A stretch of DNA of 64,000 nt from Marinospirillum alkaliphilum DSM 21637. Its GTDB lineage: Bacteria > Pseudomonadota > Gammaproteobacteria > Pseudomonadales > Halomonadaceae. The stretch is taken from assembly GCF_900119735.1 (NCBI RefSeq), contig NZ_FPJW01000002.1:124001-188000 (forward strand), given 5' to 3'. A program made the position numbers and the translations under genes. The notes below the pieces were generated by a model. It searched no databases. It worked only from the letters and a program-made list of their open reading frames with translations, and was not told the origin of the DNA. Each line of letters begins with the position of its first letter. Position 1 is the stretch's first letter. Shown here in pieces: positions 7,902 through 18,651 of this stretch.

Positions 7902-10401
7902 TCTATTGTTGTCATTCCGATTGGCATGGCGCGGTGTTCGGGCGGGTGAGTACCGCGTATTGCTGGCGGCACTGATGCTGGCAGTGGCCTGTGCCACCCT
8001 GTTGGGTGTGGTGGGTGAGCGCATGCAGGGGGCACTGGATCATGAGGCGGCCAGAATTTCCGGTGGTGACCTGGTGATTTCAGGCCGACAACCCGCTGAT
8101 CCCGCACTTGGTCAATGGTTAACCCAGGAGCAACTGCGTTGGTCGCAGCGAGTGGAGCTGACCAGTATGGCCGGGCTGGATGATACTTTTTTATTGATCA
8201 GCTTGAGTGCGGTGGATGATACCTACCCTTTGATAGGTCAGCTGCGAATTGCTTTTCCAGATGGTCAGGAACATCGGGTGCGTCGTCAGCCTCCTGTTGG
8301 TGAAGTGTGGCTGGAGCCGGGCTTGGCACTGCGACTGGATGCCAAGCCCGGCGACTGGATTGAAATCGGTGATCGTGAACTGCTGTTTTCCGCGTTATTA
8401 CTGGAAACGCCGGATCAGAGTGGTGGTTTTGCCAGCTTTTCTCCCCGTGCTCTGGTGCACCTGGATAGTCTGGAAGGCAGTGCACTGTTGGGACCCTTGA
8501 GCCGTGCACGCTGGCGCCTGGGTATGACGGGTGATGCTGCTGCGTTGGCGCGAGTCAGGGCAGAGTTGCCAGCGCGACTGGAAAATCACCAGCGCCTGCG
8601 GGATATGGAGGAAAGTCAGCCCGGAATTGCTCGTGCCATGAATGAAGGGCGACGTTATCTGGGTATGGCAGGATTGATTGCAGTGTTGCTGGCAGCCCTG
8701 GCTGTAGCCTTGGCTTCTCAGCGTCAGGCCCGACGCCAGGCGCGAGAAGTGGCGCTGTTACGTTGTCTGGGGCAGTCACGCGCCAGGGTGCAGCGCCTGT
8801 TCTTGCTGCAGCTGTTGTGGCTGGGTGTGGCCGGTGGTCTTGTGGGTGGTGCTGCCGGTTATCTGGCGCATTTGGGACTGGTACAGCTGCTGGCACCCCT
8901 GTTGCCACTGACATTGCCGCCTCCCACCTTCTGGCCAATGCTGGCAGCCTTGCTGCTGGCCATCTGGCTGCTGCTGGGTTTTTCATTGGCACCCCTGCTG
9001 AGTCTGGCGCGGGTCAGTCCATTGGCGGTATTGCAGTCCAGGCCCTGGCAATTGAGTTCATCAGCCTGGTTGACCTATGGGCTGGCGGCCTTGTCCACGC
9101 TGGGGCTGGGCATCTGGTTGTCGCGGGATCTGCTGTTGACCTTGTGGACGTTGCTGGGGCTGCTGCTGGCCGGGGTGCTGGTGGCCTTGCTGGGCTGGAT
9201 GCTGCTGCGCCTGTTAATGCGGCGTATTGAGCTGTTCCCCTGGCGCTGGCGGCAGGGATTGCGACGGTTGGGTCGTAACTCCGGGGAAACCCTGTTGCAA
9301 TTAAGCACCTTCACGCTGGCTTTTGCAGCTGTACTACTGGTGGCGCGTGGTGGTGATCAGCTGGTGGGTGATTGGCAGCAACAGTTGCCGGAACAGCGTC
9401 CCAATCAGTTTGCGGTGGATATTCAGCCGCATGAGCGTCAGGATTTTGAGCAGTTTCTGGATCAGGCTGGATTACAACACAGTCGTCTTTACCCCATTCT
9501 GCGCGGCCGATTGCTGTTGATTAATGGTGAGGAAGCAGAAACTCAGGTGCCGGAAGCTGCCCGTAATGACAACACCCTGCGGCGTGAACTGAATCTGACC
9601 TGGAGCAGCGAGTTGCCTGAAGGCAACCGGGTGATGGCGGGTCGCTGGTGGCAGGATGGTGACAGTGATGTCGATTCAGTGGATGCCGTGATGCCGGTTT
9701 CTGTAGAGTCAGGCATGGCGCGTCGCCTGGGGCTGGAGCTGGGTGACCGGATGACGTTCAATCTGGCCGGATCAGCGATTGAAACCCGCATCATCAGTTT
9801 GCGCGAAGTGCGCTGGGAAAGTTTCAATCCCAACTTTTATGTGATTTTCCCGCCGCAGTTGCTGGAAAATCAGCCGCATACCTTTCTGGCCAGTTTTACT
9901 CTGCCGGAAGACGAGGGAACATTTATCCGCTCATTAACCCGTCAGTTCCCCGGTGTGGCTTTTCTGGATGTGCGTGCAATTCTGGCTCAGGCGGAAGGCA
10001 TCCTGCGTCAGTTGAGTCTGGGCATTCAGTACCTGCTGGGTTTTGTGTTGCTGGCCGGACTGCTGGTGACCTGGGCATTGATGATGGCCAGCCTGGATGC
10101 GCGTCAGCGTGAACAGGCACTGTTAAAAGTGCTGGGTGCCAGACGAGGCCTGCTGGCTGGTCGCCAACTGGCAGAGTTTCTGTTGCTGGGTGGGTTGTCA
10201 GGACTCTTGGCAGCAGTTCTAGGTGAAGGTTTGTATGCACTGATGGCTGGTCAGTTATTCAACCTGCCCTGGTCTGCGGCCCCCTTGTTCTGGGTGTTGC
10301 CACCCCTGGCGGGTGCCTTGTTGTTAGCGGCTTTTGCTCATCTGGCATTACGCCCCTCATTACAGGCAGCGCCGCACCAGTTACTGAAGCGACTGGGCTG
10401 A
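7894..10401 (+). CDS. ybbP: FtsX-like ABC transporter permease (YbbP type)
   Basis: An 835-residue inner-membrane protein with an N-terminal transmembrane helix, a periplasmic domain, a block of about six hydrophobic segments in the middle (residues ~255-475), a second periplasmic domain and three C-terminal helices. The repeated QRQARRQAREVALLRCLGQSR and DARQREQALLKVLGARRG motifs are the coupling helices of FtsX-like permeases. The start at 7894 overlaps the ybbA stop. The role of YbbAP is not settled; the link with tesA suggests handling of lipid or hydrophobic compounds in the envelope. Confidence 0.92.
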   Translation: MNDLLLSFRLAWRGVRAGEYRVLLAALMLAVACATLLGVVGERMQGALDHEAARISGGDLVISGRQPADPALGQWLTQEQLRWSQRVELTSMAGLDDTFLLISLSAVDDTYPLIGQLRIAFPDGQEHRVRRQPPVGEVWLEPGLALRLDAKPGDWIEIGDRELLFSALLLETPDQSGGFASFSPRALVHLDSLEGSALLGPLSRARWRLGMTGDAAALARVRAELPARLENHQRLRDMEESQPGIARAMNEGRRYLGMAGLIAVLLAALAVALASQRQARRQAREVALLRCLGQSRARVQRLFLLQLLWLGVAGGLVGGAAGYLAHLGLVQLLAPLLPLTLPPPTFWPMLAALLLAIWLLLGFSLAPLLSLARVSPLAVLQSRPWQLSSSAWLTYGLAALSTLGLGIWLSRDLLLTLWTLLGLLLAGVLVALLGWMLLRLLMRRIELFPWRWRQGLRRLGRNSGETLLQLSTFTLAFAAVLLVARGGDQLVGDWQQQLPEQRPNQFAVDIQPHERQDFEQFLDQAGLQHSRLYPILRGRLLLINGEEAETQVPEAARNDNTLRRELNLTWSSELPEGNRVMAGRWWQDGDSDVDSVDAVMPVSVESGMARRLGLELGDRMTFNLAGSAIETRIISLREVRWESFNPNFYVIFPPQLLENQPHTFLASFTLPEDEGTFIRSLTRQFPGVAFLDVRAILAQAEGILRQLSLGIQYLLGFVLLAGLLVTWALMMASLDARQREQALLKVLGARRGLLAGRQLAEFLLLGGLSGLLAAVLGEGLYALMAGQLFNLPWSAAPLFWVLPPLAGALLLAAFAHLALRPSLQAAPHQLLKRLG

Positions 10402-10486
10402 CTGCGACGCTTGGGCACACCGGCTTGCGGTTCACCTTCGGCCATTGCATGATGTTCTGAAAAATCAATTGCCTGAAGGTGAATCC

Positions 10487-11848
10487 GTGACTGACTCAGC
10501 CGTGCCAACCGGCCTAGCAGCTGCCTTGCGTCCATCCTTGCCCCGTAACCTGCATCCAGCACGGGAAAGCCTTTATCACGAGCTGCATGCCCGCCCTTTC
10601 CCGGTGATTGGCAGTCCAGTACGAATTTCACATCTGGCCTTGCTGCTGGATGAGTCCGAGCGCAGCGCGGATTTTGAGCATCTTGGTGCTCTGTGCAGCC
10701 GTTATGGCGTGAATCCGCCAGCCGCTGGCGACAATAGTTTTTATCAGCGACTGGGTGATCTGGAGGTGCGTTGGGAAAGGCACCTGGAGTTTGTCACCTA
10801 CACCTTTGTGCGCCCTGGTTGTAACCAACAGCCTTTCACCCAGCAGGCCTTGTCATTATTGCCGCAGGACTGGCTGGAGGCTATTCCCGGACAGCTGGTG
10901 GCGGCCTTGCATCTGGAGGTGCGTTCACCAGAAGATGCAATGCTGGATCGGGAGCAACTGGCTTCCTGCTTTGAAGGTCAGCGACTGGTCAGTGGTCGCC
11001 TGATGGAGGGCGCTGCCACCCTGTGGAGTGCTTTTCGCCTGCACGGTGATGGTTGTGGCCGGGTGCTGCTGCACAATCATGGTTTGAATGACAACCAGAC
11101 TGGTCGTTTGATTCTGCGGGTGCTGGAACTGGAAACCTATCGTCTGATGGCCTTGCTGGGCGCGCGCCCGGCACGGGAATTGGCGCCGGTACTGCGGCAG
11201 CTGGATCAGCAGCTGGCAGGAATCATCACTGTCCTGTCTGATACAGAAGGTCTGGAAGAAGAGCGTGAATTACTCAAGCAGCTGACTGCCATGGCAGCCC
11301 AGATAGAACGGCACCGGGCCGATACCATTTCACGCTTTTCTGCGACCCAGGCTTATTACCGACTGGTCATGAAGCGACTGGAAGAACTCAAAGAGCGGGA
11401 AAGTGGTCCAAACTTCACGCTGGCGGCCTTTTTCAGTCGACGCCTGACACCAGCGGCCAATACCTGTGATTCGGTCAGTCAACGCCTGGAAGACCTTGCG
11501 CGGCGTATTGAGCGGGCCGGGGATCTGATCCGCACCCGAGTGGATCTGAAACTGGAGGAGCAGAATCGTCGCCTGCTGGCTTCGATGAATCGCCGTTCAC
11601 GTCTGCAATTGCGCATGCAGGAAACGGTGGAAGGCCTGTCGATTGCCGCCATCAGTTATTATGGCATCAGCCTGTTGCGTTACCTGTTCGGTGCGCTGGA
11701 GCCTTTGGGTGTGCCGCTGAACAAGGATATTGCCACTGCCGTTGCTGTCCCTTTGGTCATTGGCGGTGTCTGGTGGGTGACACACAGGATCAAGCGCTTT
11801 ATTGTGGAAGCCAGTGACCCGGAACGGGAAAATCAGCGCCCATTGTGA
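10487..11848 (+). CDS. DUF3422 membrane protein
   Basis: A ~453-residue protein recognised by RESLYHELHARPFP near its start, the hallmark of the uncharacterised DUF3422 family. The middle is helical and charged, and two hydrophobic segments occur near the C-terminus (around IAAISYYGISLLRYLFGA and VAVPLVIGGVWWVTH), so it is probably anchored in the inner membrane with a large cytoplasmic part. A GTG at 10487 preceded by GAAGGT is preferred to an ATG 14 codons upstream that lacks a ribosome site. Function unknown. Confidence 0.82.
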   Translation: MTDSAVPTGLAAALRPSLPRNLHPARESLYHELHARPFPVIGSPVRISHLALLLDESERSADFEHLGALCSRYGVNPPAAGDNSFYQRLGDLEVRWERHLEFVTYTFVRPGCNQQPFTQQALSLLPQDWLEAIPGQLVAALHLEVRSPEDAMLDREQLASCFEGQRLVSGRLMEGAATLWSAFRLHGDGCGRVLLHNHGLNDNQTGRLILRVLELETYRLMALLGARPARELAPVLRQLDQQLAGIITVLSDTEGLEEERELLKQLTAMAAQIERHRADTISRFSATQAYYRLVMKRLEELKERESGPNFTLAAFFSRRLTPAANTCDSVSQRLEDLARRIERAGDLIRTRVDLKLEEQNRRLLASMNRRSRLQLRMQETVEGLSIAAISYYGISLLRYLFGALEPLGVPLNKDIATAVAVPLVIGGVWWVTHRIKRFIVEASDPERENQRPL

Positions 11849-11865
11849 TTGAACAGGTAAACAAG

Positions 11866-12180
11866 ATGGCTCAGACAGAAACAGGCATCAGGAAAAAGCT
11901 GAATGCAGCGCTACAGCCTGAGTGGCTGCAGATCGAGAATGAAAGTGATCGGCACAGTGGTCCACCGGGGCGTGAGAGCCACTTTAAAATCACCTTGGTG
12001 TCCGAAGGTTTTGCCGGTCTGCTGCCGGTGAAACGCCACCAGAAGATTTATGCACTGCTGGCGGATGAGCTGGCAGGTCCTGTGCACGCCCTGGCACTGC
12101 ACCTGTACACACCTCAAGAATGGCTGGCGCGGGGTGAACAGCGCCCCGACTCACCGAACTGCAAGGGCGGTGGCAAGTGA
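11866..12180 (+). CDS. BolA family protein
   Basis: A 104-residue BolA-like protein: an N-terminal helix (IRKKLNAALQPEWLQIENES), ESHFKITLVSEGFAGLLPVKRHQKIYALL in the centre and HALALHLYTPQEW at the C-terminus. BolA proteins partner monothiol glutaredoxins and bind or traffic iron-sulfur clusters; the conserved His in KRHQKIY is a candidate ligand. ATG 11866 has AGG eight bases upstream; a GTG at 11845 that overlaps the preceding stop has no ribosome site. It is probably cotranscribed with the DUF3422 gene. Confidence 0.88.
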   Translation: MAQTETGIRKKLNAALQPEWLQIENESDRHSGPPGRESHFKITLVSEGFAGLLPVKRHQKIYALLADELAGPVHALALHLYTPQEWLARGEQRPDSPNCKGGGK

Positions 12181-12222
12181 GCACAGGCCAGGCAAGCGCA
12201 ATAAATAGCTAATCAGAGGTTT

Positions 12223-12450
12223 TCAGTAGTGAGGTGGGCGCTCATCGGTCAGGCTGGGCTGAGCTTCACCGGCATCATTGCTGCGTTGTAATTCACGAAA
12301 GCGTTGTGACAACAGGTGCAGCTGGTCTTGTAACAGCCGAATGTCTTCTGCTTGCAAGACCAGTTGTCGATTCAACTGCTCCAGCAGATCGTCCTGAAAG
12401 GCCAACTGGGTCTCCAGTCGTATCAGGCGTTGTTCATTTTCTTGTGTCAT
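12223..12450 (-). CDS. slyX: SlyX family protein
   Basis: A 75-residue coiled-coil protein: RLIRLETQLAFQDDLLEQLN then heptad-like leucines to LLSQRFRELQ, ending in a Pro-Pro-His-Tyr tail typical of SlyX. The cellular role is unknown. It is divergent from the membrane cold-shock gene across a 129-bp intergenic region and convergent with the BolA gene. Confidence 0.9.
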   Translation of the reverse strand: MTQENEQRLIRLETQLAFQDDLLEQLNRQLVLQAEDIRLLQDQLHLLSQRFRELQRSNDAGEAQPSLTDERPPHY

Positions 12451-12579
12451 ATCAATTCAAACCGGTTACTTGCGGGTTTCCATCCAAGCATTTCCATGCG
12501 GAGGTGGTTATAATGGCTGCGGCCCATCCATTTGGCCATTTTCCTTTTGTTCACAGATACCTGGATTCAGAGAAACTTT

Positions 12580-13035
12580 ATGCTCAATAATACACTGATA
12601 AGAAATATTCTGGTGAGTCTTGCTGTTGCACTGCTGGCGCCCTTGATTTTGCCCTTGCTGGCGATGAGTGCGGAATTTGAATTTACAACACTTGTCTTGG
12701 TTAAGTTGTACCTGCTGACCTTTGTGCTGCTGATGCTGGCCGCCACCCTGAATGAGATGCTGCGTCTGCGTGCAGTGAATGCTTCAGATGATGCGACCTA
12801 TGAAGAAGACCTTGGTGGTGATGACGGTCGTGAAGAAGGTGTGGTGAAGTGGTTTAATGTGAACAAGGGTTTTGGTTTTATCATTCGTGATGCCGGTGGT
12901 GAGGTGTTTGTACATTTTCGCTCCATTCGCGGTACTGGCCATCGCACGCTGCGTGAAGGCCAGCGGGTGAAGTTTGCTGCTGTGGATGGTGATAAAGGTC
13001 TGCAAGCTGAAGACGTATCCATTCTGAGCCGCTGA
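12580..13035 (+). CDS. Membrane-anchored cold-shock-domain protein
   Basis: A 151-residue protein with two N-terminal transmembrane helices (residues ~8-28 and ~38-56), a short acidic linker, then a complete cold-shock domain from residue ~85. RNP1 KGFGFI (96-101) and RNP2 VFVHF (109-113) are intact, so the domain should bind single-stranded RNA or DNA. Membrane tethering is unusual for this family, whose classic members are soluble ~70-residue proteins. ATG 12580 follows an AGAGAAA sequence; an upstream in-frame ATG would add 16 residues without better support. Confidence 0.85.
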   Translation: MLNNTLIRNILVSLAVALLAPLILPLLAMSAEFEFTTLVLVKLYLLTFVLLMLAATLNEMLRLRAVNASDDATYEEDLGGDDGREEGVVKWFNVNKGFGFIIRDAGGEVFVHFRSIRGTGHRTLREGQRVKFAAVDGDKGLQAEDVSILSR

Positions 13036-13072
13036 CACCGAGCCAAACAGCACTGAAAACAGGGAGCCCCCG

Positions 13073-14999
<1,927 letters not shown>

Positions 15000-15074
15000 T
15001 TAAAAATGGCTTAGCGTTGCGCTTGCAAGCGTGTAAGCTTACCTGATTTTGTTTAGCCTGTATGGATTTCTGCC

Positions 15075-15695
15075 TTGAAAAGTCTGATGTTTCGCAGCCT
15101 GATGCTGCTGGTTTGTGTCCAGGTGTTTGTGTCTTTGCCAGTATTGGCGGCAACCGATACCCGGTCAGTGGAAAGTCGCTTTGGGGTGGTGCTGCACCTG
15201 CCGACTGACTGGCGTCAACTGACAGCTGAAGAGCTGGCCGCAGTGGATGATGCCGATGCGGGGGAGCAACTGGAGCTCCCTCCTCAGGTGCGTGAGCGTT
15301 TGTCGCGTCAGGTGCGCGGTGGTGGCCTGGAGCTGATCTTTAATGCCGGTGAGAGCAAAAATGGCTTTTACGACAACATCACCCTGTTTGAAACCCGTGA
15401 TCAGGTCCCGGAAGCAGCCAGCCAGATCAAATCCACCTGCAGTGCCTTGCCGGGACTGCTGAGCCGCACTCTGGGCCGCAGCGTGCAACTGGAAGAGTGT
15501 CGTGGTCTGGAGTTGGGTGGTTACCCGGCTTTTGTGCTGGCTTACCCTGGTCATCCGGCGGATACACGCATTGTGCAGTACATGCTGCAGCTGGAGCAGA
15601 ACCGTAGCCTGGTGCTGACCTTGACTTACAGTCGTGAAAACCCCCAGTCCCTGCAGGATTTTGAGCAGTCGCTCAAGAGCATCCAGATCAACTAA
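15075..15695 (+). CDS. Secreted protein of unknown function
   Basis: A 206-residue protein with a clear signal peptide (MLLVCVQVFVSLPVLAA) and a mature domain with two cysteines about 26 residues apart, possibly a disulfide. No family was recognised. The start is uncertain: TTG at 15075 or ATG at 15087, neither with a strong ribosome site. It is divergent from dapE and convergent with the following minus-strand pair. Confidence 0.6.
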   Translation: MKSLMFRSLMLLVCVQVFVSLPVLAATDTRSVESRFGVVLHLPTDWRQLTAEELAAVDDADAGEQLELPPQVRERLSRQVRGGGLELIFNAGESKNGFYDNITLFETRDQVPEAASQIKSTCSALPGLLSRTLGRSVQLEECRGLELGGYPAFVLAYPGHPADTRIVQYMLQLEQNRSLVLTLTYSRENPQSLQDFEQSLKSIQIN

Positions 15696-15732
15696 GCAGT
15701 CTTCGAGGCCGCTTCAGAAGGGCCTGTGAGGT

Positions 15733-16203
15733 TCAGTAATAACAGCCTTGCGGGTCCTGCAGTTCAATGCGCCCGGTCAGCACCTGTTCTTCCACCTTGC
15801 GGTAAAAGGGGGCCAGTACTTGGGCCAGTTCATCCGCTGGTGGCAGGGTGCGGGCCAGGTACAAAGGCTCTTCTTCAATCTGGCTCAGGCGTCGCTGTGA
15901 CAGATTGCTGCGCAGTTGTTCTTCGGTCGGCTGACCGCGGAAGATGCGCAATAAACAGGCAGTGGCTTCAAGACTGGCTTCTTGCAGGAGCGTTTGCCGC
16001 TCTCTGGGTGATAACAGCATCAGGCTGTCCAGCAGGTTGCGGTAAAAACCTTCGATCAGTGTCTCTGAAAGTGATTCTTTCAGTTGCAACTGGCGATCCA
16101 GTTCCACTGCCAGTTGCAGTCCGTCATGCAGGCCCAGCTTCAGCGTCAGTGTCTGATCTTCCAGGTGCAGTTGACCATTGCGTACATAAGGCTCAAGGCT
16201 CAT
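15733..16203 (-). CDS. Hypothetical protein, partner of the upstream helical protein
   Basis: A 156-residue soluble, mostly helical protein, Leu- and Gln-rich, with no recognised domain and no signal peptide. It starts within the last codons of the 376-residue gene (4-bp ATGA overlap), so the two are almost certainly translated together and probably act together. It ends in a GCYY tail. Confidence 0.6.
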   Translation of the reverse strand: MSLEPYVRNGQLHLEDQTLTLKLGLHDGLQLAVELDRQLQLKESLSETLIEGFYRNLLDSLMLLSPRERQTLLQEASLEATACLLRIFRGQPTEEQLRSNLSQRRLSQIEEEPLYLARTLPPADELAQVLAPFYRKVEEQVLTGRIELQDPQGCYY

Positions 16204-17330
16204 GGCTGTGTCATCCTTCCTTGTGTTTCCCCTTCCTGCTGCAAGGATTTCAGGCGCTTCAGCTCCTGACTCATTTGTGTCATCAGGGATCGTAATTCAG
16301 CTGGCTGCAGGGCTGCCGGATGCTGCTTTTGCATCTGGTGAAAAAAACGCTCGGGCAGGATTTTTTCAAGCCGCTGGTACAGGCGCAGTGCTTTTAATTG
16401 CTGGCAGGCAGTGATCAGTTGTGCCAGGTTGTCGCGAGCCAGGCGTTTCAGCACCAGTTGCAGTAAGGGTGCAGGTAACTCACTGAAACTCTGCAGGAAA
16501 TTGCGGGCTTTTTCATCCAGTGCCGGGCTGGCGGCGGGTTCTGTCGGGGGTTGGGGCTGGCGCAGGTCAGTCAGGGTTTTAATGCGTTGAGCAAGCGCCA
16601 GCAGCACCCAGGCGGGCTGGGGTGGCAGGTTTTGCATTTGGGTGGTGAGCTGTTCTGCTTCCCCGGGTAAACGCGCCAGTAACCAGTGTTCCAGTGGTTG
16701 CCAGCCTTGATGATTTGCCAGCCATAACAGAATGAGCTGTTCATGGCTCTGAAGTTGCTGCAGGGTACGCTGGCTATTGGCTTCAGGTAACGATGGCAGT
16801 GCTTGCAGCAATTCGTGATGCTGCAGGAGCGCTTGCCGGGTTTGTTCCGGGTCAAGGTTGGCATCGGGCAGTGCTGCCAGCTTTGTACCCAGTTGTGCGG
16901 CAAGCAGGGGGTGTAATGCTTCCAGTGCGAGTGCGACCTGCTGCACTGGAATGGCACCACTCATGGCCAGCTCGTCTTCCAGTTGTTCGGCAGTGCGCCT
17001 GGGCAGCAGTTGCATCAGGCGGGCAGCCAGTTTGGGGTGTTGTTTGCGTGCATATTTAAACAACGCCACCCGGTGCGCCGGATCATAATCAACCAGTAAA
17101 TCAGCCAGGATATCCTTGTTCAGCCACTCAAGCACTTCAGCCAGCCAATCCAGATTGCGGACCCGGTTCTGGCGGATTTCCCAGTGACTGCGCGGTAGTT
17201 GCATGGAGTGCAACAGGATTTCTGCCAGACGGGCGCGTAATAAGCCGGCCTGCTCTTGTGTCAGATTGGCCTGACAGGGGCCAAGCTGCAGCAGTAGTTG
17301 ATCGCCGGTTGGTGTGATCTGGATCTGCAT
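16200..17330 (-). CDS. Hypothetical helical-repeat protein, weakly FliG/MgtE-N-like
   Basis: A 376-residue cytoplasmic protein rich in Leu and Gln. A stretch around residues 75-135 (HPKLAARLMQLLPRRTAEQL and what follows) has the right-handed helical repeat pattern of FliG middle domains or the MgtE N-domain, but the match is weak and there is no flagellar context here. An extended helix lies at the C-terminus. It is divergent from prfB across 219 bp. Function unknown. Confidence 0.6.
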   Translation of the reverse strand: MQIQITPTGDQLLLQLGPCQANLTQEQAGLLRARLAEILLHSMQLPRSHWEIRQNRVRNLDWLAEVLEWLNKDILADLLVDYDPAHRVALFKYARKQHPKLAARLMQLLPRRTAEQLEDELAMSGAIPVQQVALALEALHPLLAAQLGTKLAALPDANLDPEQTRQALLQHHELLQALPSLPEANSQRTLQQLQSHEQLILLWLANHQGWQPLEHWLLARLPGEAEQLTTQMQNLPPQPAWVLLALAQRIKTLTDLRQPQPPTEPAASPALDEKARNFLQSFSELPAPLLQLVLKRLARDNLAQLITACQQLKALRLYQRLEKILPERFFHQMQKQHPAALQPAELRSLMTQMSQELKRLKSLQQEGETQGRMTQP

Positions 17331-17549
17331 GAGTATTCAGAAACCCCTGTTTTTACATGATGCCTGGCGTCATTGTCAGGCCCTAGTGTAGCTGCTGGGC
17401 AGGGTGGTTGCAGCCTGAATTGGCAAAACCCCCGATGTTTTTTGTGCGACAGCGAACGGAGTGTGGAGTTGCATCGCCACCTTGGGTAAAATGCCCGGTT
17501 TATTCCGAACATCATTCACATCCTGGTAACGCTGGAGAAGGCCTTCCCC

Positions 17550-18648
17550 ATGCTGGAAATCAACCCGCTGGTCAACCTGATCAAGAACCTGCAAGAGCGC
17601 ACCGACGTTCTTAGGGGGTATCTTTGACTACGCTGAAAAGAAAGACCGTCTTGAAGAAGTAAACCGTGAACTGGAGCAGCCGGACGTGTGGAACGAGCCG
17701 GAGCGGGCGCAGGCACTCGGCAAAGAGCGCGCTCAACTGGACACCATTGTCACCACGCTGGATAACCTGAATCAGGGGTTGGGTGATGCAGCGGATCTGC
17801 TGGAGCTGGCTGCGGCAGAAAACGACGAAGACACCTTTAATGCGGTCAGTGCCGATCTGGATGAGCTGCAAAAGCAGTTGGAAGGTCTGGAGTTTCGCCG
17901 GATGTTTGCCGGTGAAATGGATGAAAACCACGCGTTCCTGGATATTCAGGCCGGTTCCGGCGGCACTGAGGCGCAGGACTGGGCCAACATGCTGCTGCGC
18001 ATGTACCTGCGCTGGGCCGATGCTCATGGCTTCAAAACCGAGATCGTGGAGCTTTCCGATGGCGAGGTGGCGGGCATCAAATCAGCCACCATTCGTGTGG
18101 AAGGTGATTATGCCTATGGTTGGTTGAGAACCGAAACCGGTGTGCATCGTCTGGTTCGCAAAAGCCCGTTTGATTCCGGTGGTCGCCGCCATACCTCATT
18201 CAGTTCGGTGTTTGTATCCCCGGAAGTGGACGACAGCTTTGAAATCGACATCAATCCAGCGGACCTGCGCACCGATGTGTATCGTGCCTCCGGTGCCGGT
18301 GGTCAGCACGTTAACCGGACCGAATCCGCAGTGCGGATCACCCACCTTCCGACCAATACCGTGGTGGCCTGTCAGACCCAGCGCTCTCAGCATGCCAACC
18401 GTGACTTTGCCATGAAGCAGTTGAAGGCCAAGTTGTGGGAGCTGGAAATGCAGAAACGTAATGCTGAAAAGCAGAAGTTGGAAGACTCCAAGGCCGATAT
18501 CGGTTGGGGCAGCCAGATCCGCTCTTATGTACTGGATGATGCCCGCATCAAGGATCTGCGCACCGGTGTGGAAACCCGTAATACCCAGGCTGTGCTGGAT
18601 GGCGACCTGGACAAATTCATCGAAGCCAGCTTGAAGCAGGGTTTATAA
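17550..18648 (+). CDS. prfB: Peptide chain release factor 2 (programmed +1 frameshift)
   Basis: Releases completed peptides at UGA and UAA codons. The coding sequence is 17550-17624 joined to 17626-18648: 25 codons, an in-frame TGA as codon 26, then a +1 shift into the main frame, giving 365 residues, exactly the E. coli length. The SPF stop-recognition motif is at residues 205-207 and GGQ at 250-252 in [20 protein letters not shown] ribosome site precedes the ATG. lysS follows after three bases, as in many gammaproteobacteria. Confidence 0.97.
17613..17628 (+). promoter_or_regulatory. prfB programmed frameshift site
   Basis: AGGGGG acts as an internal Shine-Dalgarno-like stimulator three bases before the slippery CTT; then comes TGA followed by C, a poor termination context. 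Low RF2 makes ribosomes pause at TGA and slip forward, restoring RF2 synthesis. All elements of the classic autoregulatory site are intact. Confidence 0.97.
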
Positions 18649-18651
18649 ATC

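Noticed and set aside
17550-17627. In-frame stop early in prfB that could suggest a pseudogene
   Set aside because: It is the classic programmed +1 frameshift with all stimulatory elements present.
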